Shown in pieces: positions 1 to 8,047 of a DNA stretch of 20,693 nucleotides (position 1 is the first letter of the stretch; each line of letters starts with the position of its first letter). The stretch lies in contig PUPA01000200.1 of the NCBI GenBank assembly GCA_003552885.1, positions 1-20,693 of the forward strand, in the 5' to 3' direction. The translations under genes and the position numbers were made by a program. The notes under the pieces are model-generated. The model was given only the letters and a program-made list of their open reading frames with translations. It was not told where the DNA came from and searched no databases. Source of the DNA: Natrialbaceae archaeon (lineage in GTDB: Archaea; Halobacteriota; Halobacteria; Halobacteriales; Natrialbaceae).

Positions 1-1
1 G

Positions 2-457
2 GCCGGCAACTGGCACTTCCTGCGTCCCGAGAGCATCGACGAGGCCAAGGAGCTACTCGACTCGCAGTTCGGCCTCGTGATCCAGAAAGGGAGTCCGGAC
101 GAGATCGACCACGATCACGACCACGGCGACGAAGACGACCACGATCACGGCGAGGCTGGGGACGACGAGGACGGCGAAGACGGCCACGATCACGACGATC
201 AAGACGGCCACGAAGAAGACGGCCACGACCACGACGATCAAGACGGCCACGAAGAAGACGGCGACCACGGCGACGGCCACGATCACGGCGACGGAACCGA
301 CTACACCTTCGCCCACCCGAACCTCGTCCTGCTGGTCAACCGCGAGGGGATCGTCGAACGATCGTACCCGACCCGGGAAGTTCTGGAGGACGAACGGCAG
401 TTCCTCGACGATCCGTCGGACGTCGCCGAGGACCTGCTCACGGTGGTGGAGGGCTGA
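2..457 (+). CDS. SCO1/SenC-family copper chaperone, C-terminal part, with His/Asp-rich insert
   Basis: The gene is cut by the left edge; the reading frame is open from base 2 to the TGA at 455-457. The visible part starts with a GNWHFLRP segment followed by a helix ending near DSQFGLV, as in the C-terminal half of SCO/SenC thioredoxin-fold proteins. A long His/Asp/Glu/Gly-rich insert follows (about 110-300). The fold then resumes with FAHPNLVLLVNREG, whose His matches the conserved distal copper ligand of SCO proteins. The CxxxC copper site would lie upstream of the window and cannot be checked. SCO proteins deliver copper to, or reduce, the CuA site of haem-copper oxidases outside the membrane. 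The next gene is a thioredoxin-like protein overlapping this stop codon, which fits that role. The insert contains a perfect or near-perfect 39-bp tandem duplication. The assignment rests on motif recognition only. Confidence 0.8.
   Translation, partial: AGNWHFLRPESIDEAKELLDSQFGLVIQKGSPDEIDHDHDHGDEDDHDHGEAGDDEDGEDGHDHDDQDGHEEDGHDHDDQDGHEEDGDHGDGHDHGDGTDYTFAHPNLVLLVNREGIVERSYPTREVLEDERQFLDDPSDVAEDLLTVVEG
182..259 (+). repeat. 39-bp tandem repeat (two copies) within His-rich insert
   Basis: Bases 182-220 and 221-259 are nearly identical 39-mers, each encoding GHDHDDQDGHEED. They differ by about one base (gat/gac in the third or fourth codon). Shorter HDHG/HDHD units flank them, so the whole insert looks expanded by slippage or unequal crossing-over. 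Confidence 0.85.
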
Positions 458-996
458 TGCGTCGACGCGACGCCATCGCCGGCCTCGGCAGCCTCGGCGT
501 GATCGTCGGCGCCGGGGCGCTCGCAGTCGGCGGTCGATCGCTCCTCGAAGACCCCCCCGAGGAGTCCGTCGAACCGATCGAGATCGAGACGATCGACGCC
601 CCGGGCAGCGAGAGCGGGGCCGTCACCGTTCCGGACCCCGAGCGCGTCACCGTGATCGACTTCTTCGCGACGTGGTGTACGATCTGTGAGGCCGAGATGC
701 CGACGCTGGCGGAAGCCGAGGCGACGACCGGCGAGGACGTCAGGTTTCTCTCGGTGACCAACGAGCCGGTCGGGCGCAGCCTGGAGGCCGAGGACGTCGC
801 CGCCACCTGGGAGGAGTGGGACGGCGCCTGGCTCGTCGGGCTCGATCCGAACGTCGAGCTCGCCGAGCGCCACGACGGGCTCCAGTATCCGACCACCGTC
901 GTCCTCGACGGCGACGGCCGGGAACACTACTACAACCAGGGGACGAAAGAGCTCGAGGAGCTACTCGCGGGCATCGAGGCCGCTCGGACGGCCTGA
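457..996 (+). CDS. TlpA/ResA-like thioredoxin-fold protein, Tat-type or anchored export signal
   Basis: 179 residues. The ATG overlaps the preceding TGA (TGATG) and has a GGAGG four bases upstream, so it is probably translated with the SCO-type gene. Residues 2-4 are RRR, followed by a Gly/Ala-rich hydrophobic stretch to about residue 26. This resembles a haloarchaeal Tat signal; no lipobox Cys is seen. The thioredoxin fold follows: DFFATWCTIC gives the CxxC redox pair C74/C77, and YPTTVV supplies the cis-proline P145. Members of this family reduce disulfides outside the membrane, often for cytochrome c or CuA maturation. With the SCO-type neighbour, a role in keeping copper-ligand cysteines reduced is likely but inferred. 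Length is normal for the family. Confidence 0.85.
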   Translation: MRRRDAIAGLGSLGVIVGAGALAVGGRSLLEDPPEESVEPIEIETIDAPGSESGAVTVPDPERVTVIDFFATWCTICEAEMPTLAEAEATTGEDVRFLSVTNEPVGRSLEAEDVAATWEEWDGAWLVGLDPNVELAERHDGLQYPTTVVLDGDGREHYYNQGTKELEELLAGIEAARTA

Positions 997-1046
997 CCGG
1001 GAGATCGCGCCGAAAAACGGCTCGCTACCGATCGGTACGTCGGGGA

Positions 1047-1055
1047 TACTTAACC
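1047..1055 (+). promoter_or_regulatory. TATA-like box upstream of the PAS/GAF Bat-type regulator
   Basis: TACTTAACC is the only AT-rich stretch in the 133-bp gap 997-1129. It would place a transcript start near 1078, leaving a leader of about 50 nt before the GTG at 1130. Confidence 0.45.
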
Positions 1056-1129
1056 GCCGGCGAACACGACGGCTCCGACGTGAGATCCCGCCCTGTGAGG
1101 TCACCGACGACGCACCGAGCCGACGGGGT

Positions 1130-3913
1130 GTGTCGACCGTGAACGACCGCGAGGAGCGGAGCGAACGGGCCGGCGACGCGGAGCTCCGTTCCGTCCTCGA
1201 GGCCGTCGACGTCCCAGTGGCCGTCCTCGGCGCCGACGGCGACCTCGTCTACGCGAACGCCGCGGTCGAGGCGACGACGGGGCTGACGCCCGACGAGCTC
1301 GTCCGCGACGGCCCGGCCGACGCCGTCCACCCGGAGGACCGGGAAGCGGCGCTGACGGCGTTCGCCGGGCTGCTCGCCGGGGGAGCCGGCGGCCGTCGTC
1401 GCGGCCGGTACAGGCTGCGGGCAGCCGGGGACGGCTGGCGACCCCACGAGGTGACGCTCGTCGACCGACTCGACGATCCGGCGGTCGACGGGGTCGTCGC
1501 GACGGCGACGCAGTCCACCGACGCCGACAGCACCCTCGGGTCGGCGGTGGAAGCGACCGCGGTTCCCGTGCTCGTCCTCGATCGCTCCCTGCGTGTGGTC
1601 GACGCCAGCGACGCGGCGGGCCGACTGTTCGCCGTCGAGGAGGAGGCGTCGTTGCCCGACTCCCTCCCCGGGGTGGCCGGCGACGTCGCCCGGGAACGGC
1701 TCCTCGAGGCCATCGAGACCGGCGAGGGGGTCGAGTTCGACCTCGAACTCCGGGGCCGGAGCTACCGGCTCGACGTCCGGCCGTCCGAAGACGGAGTCGT
1801 CGTCGTCGCCGTCGAGGTGCCGGCGGGGGTCGCCCGTGACGACCGACGGCGACTCGGCATCCTCGAGTCGGCGCTCGACGCCGTGTCGGACGGACTCCTC
1901 GTCGTCGACGGGCGGACCGTCCGCGTGGCGAACGCGGCCGCGGTCGAGCTCCTCGCCGACGGTCCCCTCGCCGGACGGGAGATCGACGGCCCACTCGGGA
2001 CGTCGGCCGCCGCCGAGCTCGCCGCCCGGGCCGCCTCGCCGGTCGTGGGCCGGGCCGAGCCGATCCGGACGACCGTCGACCACGCCGGCGAGCGCGTGCC
2101 GATCGCGGCCTCCGTACGGCCGATACCCGGAGACGACGCCGTCGTCTGTCTCCTCCGTGACGAGCGCGACCGTCGGGCGATCCGGGACGCGCTGTCCGCC
2201 CTCGAGCGCGCGGGGACGGGGCTGCTGGCGGCCGACTCCGTCCCCGACCTGCCCGCGATCGCCGCTGAGGTCGCCCTCGAGGCCCTCGGGGCGGACGCCG
2301 CGGGCTGTTACCGTCGGGTCGACGGCCGGCTTCGGCCGTCCGCCATCGAGACTGCGACCGCGGACGCCTCGCCTGCGCTCCCCACGCTCGAGGCCGGGGA
2401 GACCGTCCTCGGGGCGGCCGACGGCGTCGAGATCCACGGCCGGGAGGCGATCGGGGCCGTCCTCGACCGGACGGGGATCCGGGCCGACGAGGTCGTCGTC
2501 GGCCCGCTCGGGGACGAGGCAGTGATCTTCGCGACGACGGCCGATCCGGAGGGGTTCGGGGACCACGCCGTGGGGATCCTCGGAGCCCTCGGGGCGATCG
2601 CCGCGCTCGGCGAGGCCCGCCTCGAGGACGCCGCGAGCCGCCGCGAGTGCGAGCGTACGCTCGCCGGGGCGAACGCTCGCCTGGCGGCCACGGAGTCGGT
2701 GCTCGACCGGACGGCAGCGGTCGTCGGCCGGCTGGCGGGGGGAACGGACCGCGAGGCGGTGGAGACGGCCACGGTCGAGGAGCTCGCGGCGATCGACGGC
2801 GTCGAGCTGGCCTGGATCGGCGAGCCGGACGTCGTCGAGGGGGTGGTCCGTTCACGGGCCGCCGCCGGGCGGACGGAGTACCTCGAGTCGGTCACGGTCG
2901 CCCTCGACGGGGACGAGCCGACCGCCCGGACGGCCACGGACGGGGAGCCAACCCTCCTCGCGGACGCCGTCGACGGCCCGCCCGGTGTGAGGTGGCGTCG
3001 GGAGGCGCTCGATCGGGGGATCCGGTCGATCCTGAGCGTCCCGGTCGCCGCCGGGGAGTCGGTGTACGGAACGCTCACCCTCTACGGCGAGGGCGTCGCC
3101 TTCGGGGAGTCCGCACGCGCGACGGTGGTCGCCGTCGGCGAGCTGCTCGCGGGCACGATCGGGGCCGTAGGGAGGCGCCGCGTCCTGCTCGCCGACGCCG
3201 TGACCGAACTCGAGGTCGCGATCGCGTCCGACGCGGATCCCCTCGCCGCGCTGGCCTCGGCGATCGACCGACCTCTCGAAGTCGGAACGATCGTCCCCCG
3301 CGGCGAGGGCCGACACACGGCCTTCGTCGTCGGGGCGGACGAGGACGGCCGAGCCGGCGGCTCCGAGGAGCCCCCCGGGAGCCCGGACGACGTCCGGCGG
3401 GCCGCGGCCGGTCTCCCGGGGGTCGAGTCGGCCCGGCCGATCCGGACCCAGAGGGGGGCGACGATCGAGCTCTCGCTCGACCGTCCGACCGTCGCGACGA
3501 CGCTGGCCGACGCCGGAGCCGTCCTGCGGTCGGTCTCTCCAGCCGGCGACCGGGTACGGCTCCTGATCGACCTCCCACAGGGCGTCGACGTCCGATCGCT
3601 CCTCCGGACGATCCGACGGAGCGATCCGACGGTCGAGCCGGTCGCCCGTCGGGTGCGCGAGCGACCGACCCCGGCCGCCAGTGGCTTCCGGGCGCGGCTG
3701 GTCGAAGAGCTGACCGACCGCCAGCGCCACGCCCTCGAGGCCGCCCACCACGCCGGCTTCTTCGAGTGGCCACGCGAGAGCACGGGCGAGGAGGTGGCCC
3801 GCTCGCTCGGAGTCTCCCAGCCGACGTTCAACCGCCACTTCAGGGCCGCCCAGCGGAAGCTGTTCGCGCTCCTGTTCGAGGACTCGGACGGGAACGCCTC
3901 CGGGCGCCGGTGA
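1130..3913 (+). CDS. Bat-like sensor-regulator: PAS and GAF domains with HTH_10 DNA-binding domain
   Basis: 927 residues from a GTG start; another in-frame GTG lies at 1139. Domain order by eye: PAS-like segments at about 19-128 (VPVAVLGADGDLVYANAA), 135-235 and 238-350 (DGLLVVDGRTVRVANAAA); GAF-like segments at about 360-505 and 525-690; a Bat-associated region; then the C-terminal HTH_10 domain at about 860-917. The last begins LTDRQRHALEAAHHAGFFEWPR and includes the recognition region SLGVSQPTFNRHFRAAQRK. Proteins of this architecture are haloarchaeal transcription regulators named after the bacterio-opsin activator, which senses oxygen or light. The signal sensed here is unknown; no cofactor ligand could be identified. 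No membrane segment is visible, so it is cytoplasmic. It is followed by a second HTH_10 gene on the same strand. The family call is firm; the number of sensor domains is approximate. Confidence 0.9.
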   Translation: MSTVNDREERSERAGDAELRSVLEAVDVPVAVLGADGDLVYANAAVEATTGLTPDELVRDGPADAVHPEDREAALTAFAGLLAGGAGGRRRGRYRLRAAGDGWRPHEVTLVDRLDDPAVDGVVATATQSTDADSTLGSAVEATAVPVLVLDRSLRVVDASDAAGRLFAVEEEASLPDSLPGVAGDVARERLLEAIETGEGVEFDLELRGRSYRLDVRPSEDGVVVVAVEVPAGVARDDRRRLGILESALDAVSDGLLVVDGRTVRVANAAAVELLADGPLAGREIDGPLGTSAAAELAARAASPVVGRAEPIRTTVDHAGERVPIAASVRPIPGDDAVVCLLRDERDRRAIRDALSALERAGTGLLAADSVPDLPAIAAEVALEALGADAAGCYRRVDGRLRPSAIETATADASPALPTLEAGETVLGAADGVEIHGREAIGAVLDRTGIRADEVVVGPLGDEAVIFATTADPEGFGDHAVGILGALGAIAALGEARLEDAASRRECERTLAGANARLAATESVLDRTAAVVGRLAGGTDREAVETATVEELAAIDGVELAWIGEPDVVEGVVRSRAAAGRTEYLESVTVALDGDEPTARTATDGEPTLLADAVDGPPGVRWRREALDRGIRSILSVPVAAGESVYGTLTLYGEGVAFGESARATVVAVGELLAGTIGAVGRRRVLLADAVTELEVAIASDADPLAALASAIDRPLEVGTIVPRGEGRHTAFVVGADEDGRAGGSEEPPGSPDDVRRAAAGLPGVESARPIRTQRGATIELSLDRPTVATTLADAGAVLRSVSPAGDRVRLLIDLPQGVDVRSLLRTIRRSDPTVEPVARRVRERPTPAASGFRARLVEELTDRQRHALEAAHHAGFFEWPRESTGEEVARSLGVSQPTFNRHFRAAQRKLFALLFEDSDGNASGRR

Positions 3914-3976
3914 CCGACCGAGGGGCCGGGTCGGCGACCGGCCGGATCGGAAAGGGGTGATTTACCCGTCCGCTGG

Positions 3977-4008
3977 CACCTATCAAATCCCACGAACGCG
4001 AATAGGTG
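3977..4008. repeat. Inverted repeat CACCTAT-N18-ATAGGTG between two Bat-type regulators
   Basis: Perfect 7-bp arms at 3977-3983 and 4002-4008 are separated by 18 bp, so arm centres lie 25 bp apart. The site is 74 bp before the ATG at 4082, in a relatively AT-rich island. It could be an operator; the long spacer makes a transcription terminator less likely. Confidence 0.5.
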
Positions 4009-4049
4009 TAGCCCCCCGGAGCCAGCGCGTGTCCGTGTGTAGCATCACG

Positions 4050-4058
4050 CTCTATGTG
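4050..4058 (+). promoter_or_regulatory. TATA-like box of the small Bat-type regulator
   Basis: CTCTATGTG is centred 28 bp before the ATG at 4082, which fits a leaderless transcript. No Shine-Dalgarno-like sequence precedes that ATG. Confidence 0.45.
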
Positions 4059-4081
4059 GGACGCGTTCGCACGTCGATCCG

Positions 4082-4798
4082 ATGAGCGATCTCGCGATAA
4101 GCGACGATTACCGGGGTGGGGACGGTTCCGCCGGACGTGCGGGGCTCCGATCGCAGGCGGTCGACGGGCTGATCGCCGAGCTCCGCCTCGAACATCCCGA
4201 CCTCCTGCTCGCCCCGACGATCGAACGCGCGTCCGAGCTCACCCTCGAGCCCGAGTACCGGACGGCCCTCGACGGCGCCACGGTGGTCTACCTCTCGGCG
4301 TACGGTCGGTCGTTCGAGGCGTTCGAGACGGCCCTGGCCGCCGACTCGACGGTGGCGGAGCCGACCCTCGTCGACCGGTATCCCGACCGACGGGTCTACC
4401 GGGTCAAGGCGACCGACCGGACGGTCGAGATCGCCCCGGAGACCGCGGCCGTCGGGGGGCGGATCCTCGAGCGCTCCGGCAGCCGTGGCGGCTGGGTGGT
4501 CGTCGTCCGGCTCCCCGACAGATCGTCGCTCGTGGCGCTGAACCGGCGGTATCGCGAGCTGGGCCTCTCGATCGAGGTCAGCCACATCAGGCGGGCAGAC
4601 GACGGCCACGACGGTGTCGTCGGCCTCACGCCGAAACAGCGCGAGCTCCTCTCGCTCGCCCACGAGGAGGGCTACTTCGAGATCCCACGCGGGATCTCCC
4701 AGAGCGAGCTCGCGGCGCGTCTGGGCGTCTCGAAGTCGGCGGTCTCACAGCGGCTCAGGCGGGCCATCGCGGAGCTCTGCCGGCGCACGCCCGTCTGA
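4082..4798 (+). CDS. HTH_10 (bacterio-opsin activator type) transcription regulator
   Basis: 238 residues from ATG. The first 175 or so residues form an alpha/beta domain of the type found next to HTH_10 in Bat-family proteins. The C-terminal HTH_10 domain spans about residues 181-236. It has the conserved opening LTPKQRELLSLAHEEGYFEIPR and the recognition helix region LGVSKSAVSQRLRRAIAEL. There is no PAS or GAF sensor, so it either binds a ligand through the N-terminal domain or responds through another partner. Its position directly after the large PAS/GAF Bat-like gene on the same strand suggests a functional pair, but each gene appears to have its own promoter. Target genes are unknown. 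The family call is secure. Confidence 0.9.
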   Translation: MSDLAISDDYRGGDGSAGRAGLRSQAVDGLIAELRLEHPDLLLAPTIERASELTLEPEYRTALDGATVVYLSAYGRSFEAFETALAADSTVAEPTLVDRYPDRRVYRVKATDRTVEIAPETAAVGGRILERSGSRGGWVVVVRLPDRSSLVALNRRYRELGLSIEVSHIRRADDGHDGVVGLTPKQRELLSLAHEEGYFEIPRGISQSELAARLGVSKSAVSQRLRRAIAELCRRTPV

Positions 4799-5204
4799 GG
4801 CGCCGAGCGTACCTGTTGGCTCACCGTACCGTTCGACAGGCTACCCGTACACCCACTCGGGCCGGGCATCGCCGGTCGGGCGTCCGGAGACGAGCGCGTG
4901 AGCCGTCCGAAACCGGACGCTCGTCCCCTCCGATCCGGTGCCGTCGCCGACGCGACGGCCGATTCGGCGGGGCCAGTACACCGCCACTACCGGCGGCAGT
5001 AGCCCGTATATAGTAATGGACCGGCGAGGGGTTGCCCTCGGGTATGTCCAAGAGTGTCCATCGCATCCGAACGGTCTCCGGCGTCGACGGCTCCTCAGCC
5101 CGCACGCCGCACGCCCCACGCCTCCCCTCGCGGGCAGACGCCTCCCATCGCGTCCCGCCCGTCGCCCGGACGTCGAGTAACTCCCTCCGCGGGGTGAGCG
5201 GCTG
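4799..5204. other. 406-bp gene-free region upstream of glmS with small hairpins, repeats and a long C-rich leader
   Basis: No convincing coding sequence on either strand. It holds a TATA-like box (5007-5014), the perfect hairpin CGTCCG-AAAC-CGGACG (4904-4919), a second hairpin CGAGGG-GTTG-CCCTCG (5025-5040), and a C-rich tract (about 5080-5165). That tract contains three copies of a GCACGCC-like heptamer (5102-5122, one mismatch) and a 15-bp direct repeat ACGCCTCCC(C/A)TCGCG (5118-5132, 5138-5152). If the TATA-like box serves glmS, the leader is about 165-170 nt, unusually long for haloarchaea. Confidence 0.6.
5007..5014 (+). promoter_or_regulatory. TATA-like box probably serving glmS
   Basis: The segment GTATATAGTAA is the strongest TATA-like sequence in the gap. 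It predicts a transcript start near 5036, inside the small hairpin at 5025-5040. TATATA also reads on the other strand, so a leftward transcript cannot be excluded. Confidence 0.45.
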
Positions 5205-7016
5205 ATGTGTGGAATCATCGGCCACGTCGGGGAGGGCAATGCGATCGATGCGCTCCTGACCGGCCTCGAGAACCTGGAGTACCGCGGTTACGACTCGGCG
5301 GGCGTCGCCGTCCAGAACGGCTCGGGGATCGAGATCCGCAAACGTTCCGGACGGCTCTCGGAGCTGAAGACGAGTCTGCTCGGGGAACAACTCGAAGGGG
5401 AGGTCGGCATCGGTCACACCCGCTGGAGCACCCACGGACCGCCGACCGACGAGAACGCCCACCCGCACACGGGGGCGACGGACGACGTGGCGGTCGTCCA
5501 CAACGGCATCGTCGAGAACTACGCCGAGCTCCGCGAGCGGCTCCGGGAGCACGGACACGAGTTCACGAGCGACACCGACACCGAGGTCATCCCCCACCTG
5601 ATCGGCCAGTACGTGGCGGAGGGGATGGCGACGGAGGCCGCGTTCAGACGGGCGGTCGGCGAGCTCGAGGGGAGCTACGCCGTCGCGGCGATGGTCTCGG
5701 ACGAACGGGCCATCTACGCCGCCCGACAGGGTTCGCCGCTGGTGGTCGGCGTCGAGGACGAGGGCGTGTTCCTCGCCAGCGACGTCCCCGCCTTCCTCGA
5801 GTACACCGACACCGTCGCCTACCTCGAGGACGGCGACGTAGCCGTCATCCACCCCGGCGGGATCGAGCTGACCGACCTCGCGGGCCGCTCGGTCACCCGC
5901 GAGCTCCGGACCGTCGACTGGGACCCCGAACAGACCGCCAAGGGCACGTACGACCACTTCATGCTGAAGGAGATCCACGAGCAGCCGACGGCGCTCGCCC
6001 AGACCGTCGAGGGCCGGGTCGACCGGCGGTCCGGAGCCGCCACCCTGGCCGAGTTCGAGCCGGGCGATTTCGCCGGGATCGATCGCGTCCAGCTCATCGC
6101 CTGTGGGACCTCCTATCACGCCGCACTCTACGGTTCGCTGTTGCTCAACGACGCCGGCGTCGACTCGCGAGCGCTCCTGGCGAACGAGTACGGCGACCGC
6201 TCACCGCCGGTCGACGAGGGGACGCTCGTGATCGCGGTCACCCAGAGCGGGGAGACCGCGGACACGCTCTCGGCGCTGCGCCGGGCGACGGCCGCCGGCG
6301 CCCGGACGCTGACGGTGACGAACGTCGTCGGCTCGACGGCGACCCGGATCGCCGACGACCGGATCCTCATCCGGGCGGGGCCGGAGATCGGCGTCGCGGC
6401 GACGAAGACGTTCTCCTCGCAGGCGGTCGTCCTCGCCCTGCTCGCCGACCGGATCGCCAGGGATCGGGGCGACGACTCGCCGCTCGGACCCACGCTCGTC
6501 TCCGCGCTGAAAGCGCTCCCCCGACAGATCGAGCGAGTGCTCTCCTCGACCGACGCCGGGGCGATCGCTCGCCGGTACCACGGCAGCCGGTCGTACTTCT
6601 TCATCGGCCGCGGGCTGGGCTACCCCGTCGCCCTCGAGGGGGCGTTGAAGTTCAAGGAGATCACCTACGAGCACGCAGAGGGGTTCGCGGCGGGCGAGCT
6701 CAAACACGGGCCACTCGCGCTCGTGACCCCCGAGACGCCGGTGTTCGCGGTGTTCACCGGCGAGGAGGACGCACGGACGCTGAAAAGCGCCGAGGAGGCC
6801 GCCACGCGCGGCGCGCCGATCGTCGCGCTCTGTCCCGCAGACCACCGGGCGACGGCGGTCGCGGACGCCCACCTCGAGATCCCCGACGCGCCACCCGAGA
6901 CAGCCGGTCTGCTCGCGAACGTCGGCCTCCAGCTCGTCTCCTACCACGCCGCCGACCTGCTGGAGCGACCGATCGACAAACCCCGGAACCTGGCCAAAAG
7001 CGTCACCGTCGAGTGA
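5205..7016 (+). CDS. glmS: Glutamine--fructose-6-phosphate aminotransferase (isomerizing)
   Basis: 603 residues, the usual full length. It makes glucosamine-6-phosphate from fructose-6-phosphate and glutamine, the first step towards UDP-GlcNAc and surface glycans; cytoplasmic. The N-terminus MCGIIGHVG supplies the class II amidotransferase nucleophile Cys2, which fixes the ATG at 5205. ENLEYRGYDSAG and GHTRWSTHG are glutaminase-domain motifs. Two SIS sugar-phosphate domains follow at about 290-420 (ACGTSYHAALYG, TQSGETADTLSAL) and 455-590 (GRGLGYPVALEGALKFKE, EGFAAGELKHGPLAL). The end KPRNLAKSVTVE is typical of the family. GGTGA about ten bases upstream may act as a ribosome binding site. It stands alone here: the preceding genes are regulators and the next gene converges 17 bp beyond its stop. 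Confidence 0.97.
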   Translation: MCGIIGHVGEGNAIDALLTGLENLEYRGYDSAGVAVQNGSGIEIRKRSGRLSELKTSLLGEQLEGEVGIGHTRWSTHGPPTDENAHPHTGATDDVAVVHNGIVENYAELRERLREHGHEFTSDTDTEVIPHLIGQYVAEGMATEAAFRRAVGELEGSYAVAAMVSDERAIYAARQGSPLVVGVEDEGVFLASDVPAFLEYTDTVAYLEDGDVAVIHPGGIELTDLAGRSVTRELRTVDWDPEQTAKGTYDHFMLKEIHEQPTALAQTVEGRVDRRSGAATLAEFEPGDFAGIDRVQLIACGTSYHAALYGSLLLNDAGVDSRALLANEYGDRSPPVDEGTLVIAVTQSGETADTLSALRRATAAGARTLTVTNVVGSTATRIADDRILIRAGPEIGVAATKTFSSQAVVLALLADRIARDRGDDSPLGPTLVSALKALPRQIERVLSSTDAGAIARRYHGSRSYFFIGRGLGYPVALEGALKFKEITYEHAEGFAAGELKHGPLALVTPETPVFAVFTGEEDARTLKSAEEAATRGAPIVALCPADHRATAVADAHLEIPDAPPETAGLLANVGLQLVSYHAADLLERPIDKPRNLAKSVTVE

Positions 7017-7033
7017 GGGCAGTCCCGCCGGGC

Positions 7034-8047
7034 TCAATCGTACCGGAACAGGACACAGACGGCCTCCTCGGGCCGTTCCTCGAGGAGTCGGTAGGCCTCC
7101 GGGGCCTCCTCGAGGGGGAGCTCGTGGCTCACGAGCTCGCCGACGGGGAGCTCCGCGAGGCGACGCCAGGCCACCTCGTGTCTGCGGTCCCGGGACCACC
7201 GGGCGCCGTGTTCCGGGGCGATGGTGCTCACCTGGCTCGAACGGAGCTCGATCCGGTCGCGGTGGAACCGACCCCCGAGTGACACCGTCGTGGGTTTGGT
7301 GCCGTACCAGGAGCCGACGACGACGCGCCCCCCGAAGCCGGTCGCGGCGATCGCGTCGTCGAGCGCGTCGGGGTTTCCGGACAGCTCGTAGGCCAGGTCG
7401 GCCCGGTCGCCGGCGGTCCGTTCGAGGGCGGCCGCGGGCGACTCCTCGCCGGGATCGACCGTCAGATCGGCGCCGAGCTCGCCGGCCAGCCGGCGGCGTG
7501 GGCCGATCCGGTCGACCGCGAGCAACCGTTCGATCGGCGTCTCGGCGAGCAAGGCGGTGGTGAGCAGGCCGACGACGCCCTGTCCGAAGACGGCCACGCG
7601 TTCGCCGATCGCCGGCCGGCCGTCGAGCAGGAAGGAGACGGCGGTCTCGGCGTTGGCGAACAGCGCTGCCCGTTCGGTGGAGACCTCCTCGGGCACCGTG
7701 AGTAGCTCCCCGGGGCTGGCGAGGAAGTGGCTCTCGTGGGGGTTGTACGCGAACACGCGACGGCCGAGCCACGCCTCGTCGACACCGTCGCCGACGGCGG
7801 CCACCCGGCCGACGACGGCGTAGCCGTACGACAGCGGGAAGGAGAGATCGCCTTCCAGGGCGTCGATCCCCTCGTCGGCCTCGAGTTCCGTGGGTGCCTC
7901 CCCACGGTAGATCAGCCCCTCCGTGCCGGGGCTGATCGCCGACCGCCGGCTCTCGACCAGCACCTCACCCTCGCCCGGCTCCGGCCGCGGCCGCTCTCTG
8001 ATCTCGACCGTCTCGGGCCCGGTGAAGTACAGCCGACGGGCGGTCAT
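7034..8047 (-). CDS. MDR-superfamily dehydrogenase, BchC-like, without zinc-ligand motifs
   Basis: 337 residues, ATG at 8047 with GGGGAGGG ending eight bases upstream (8056-8063). The GroES-like N-terminal half contains SAISPGTEGLIYRGEAP and YGYAVVGRV. In zinc alcohol dehydrogenases the corresponding places carry a catalytic Cys and a GHE His; neither is present, and there is no four-Cys structural zinc loop. A Rossmann domain follows with VFGQGVVG (Gly-rich loop, residues 155-160) and an acidic VDR after the second strand, suggesting NAD(H). The ISPGTEGL region resembles BchC, the bacteriochlorophyllide hydroxyethyl dehydrogenase, but a haloarchaeon is not expected to make bacteriochlorophyll, so the substrate is unknown. 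Upstream on the same strand, 184 bp away, is the CDP-alcohol phosphatidyltransferase gene. The superfamily is certain; the reaction is not. Confidence 0.85.
   Translation of the reverse strand: MTARRLYFTGPETVEIRERPRPEPGEGEVLVESRRSAISPGTEGLIYRGEAPTELEADEGIDALEGDLSFPLSYGYAVVGRVAAVGDGVDEAWLGRRVFAYNPHESHFLASPGELLTVPEEVSTERAALFANAETAVSFLLDGRPAIGERVAVFGQGVVGLLTTALLAETPIERLLAVDRIGPRRRLAGELGADLTVDPGEESPAAALERTAGDRADLAYELSGNPDALDDAIAATGFGGRVVVGSWYGTKPTTVSLGGRFHRDRIELRSSQVSTIAPEHGARWSRDRRHEVAWRRLAELPVGELVSHELPLEEAPEAYRLLEERPEEAVCVLFRYD

Noticed and set aside
1025..2855. Long open frames on the minus strand opposite the PAS/GAF regulator
   Set aside because: They are Arg/Pro/Gly-rich with no domain pattern, as expected for antisense frames in very GC-rich DNA. 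The plus-strand frame has clear PAS, GAF and HTH_10 features.
4889..4925. Hairpin GACGAGCG/CGCTCGTC as terminator or attenuator after the small Bat-type gene
   Set aside because: It overlaps another small hairpin, lies about 90 bp past the stop and has no T-tract. In DNA this GC-rich such arms arise by chance.
5016..5180. Short open frame beginning ATGGACCGG just before glmS
   Set aside because: Composition is Pro/Arg-rich with no motif, and the ATG lies only a few bases after the TATA-like box, too close for a leaderless start.
5036..5204. Bacterial-type glmS ribozyme
   Set aside because: No recognisable conserved core or double-pseudoknot arrangement is seen, and I know of no archaeal example.
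6201..7772. Long minus-strand frame across the end of glmS and the MDR dehydrogenase
   Set aside because: Both strands already carry recognisable genes in other frames; this frame has the composition of a shadow.
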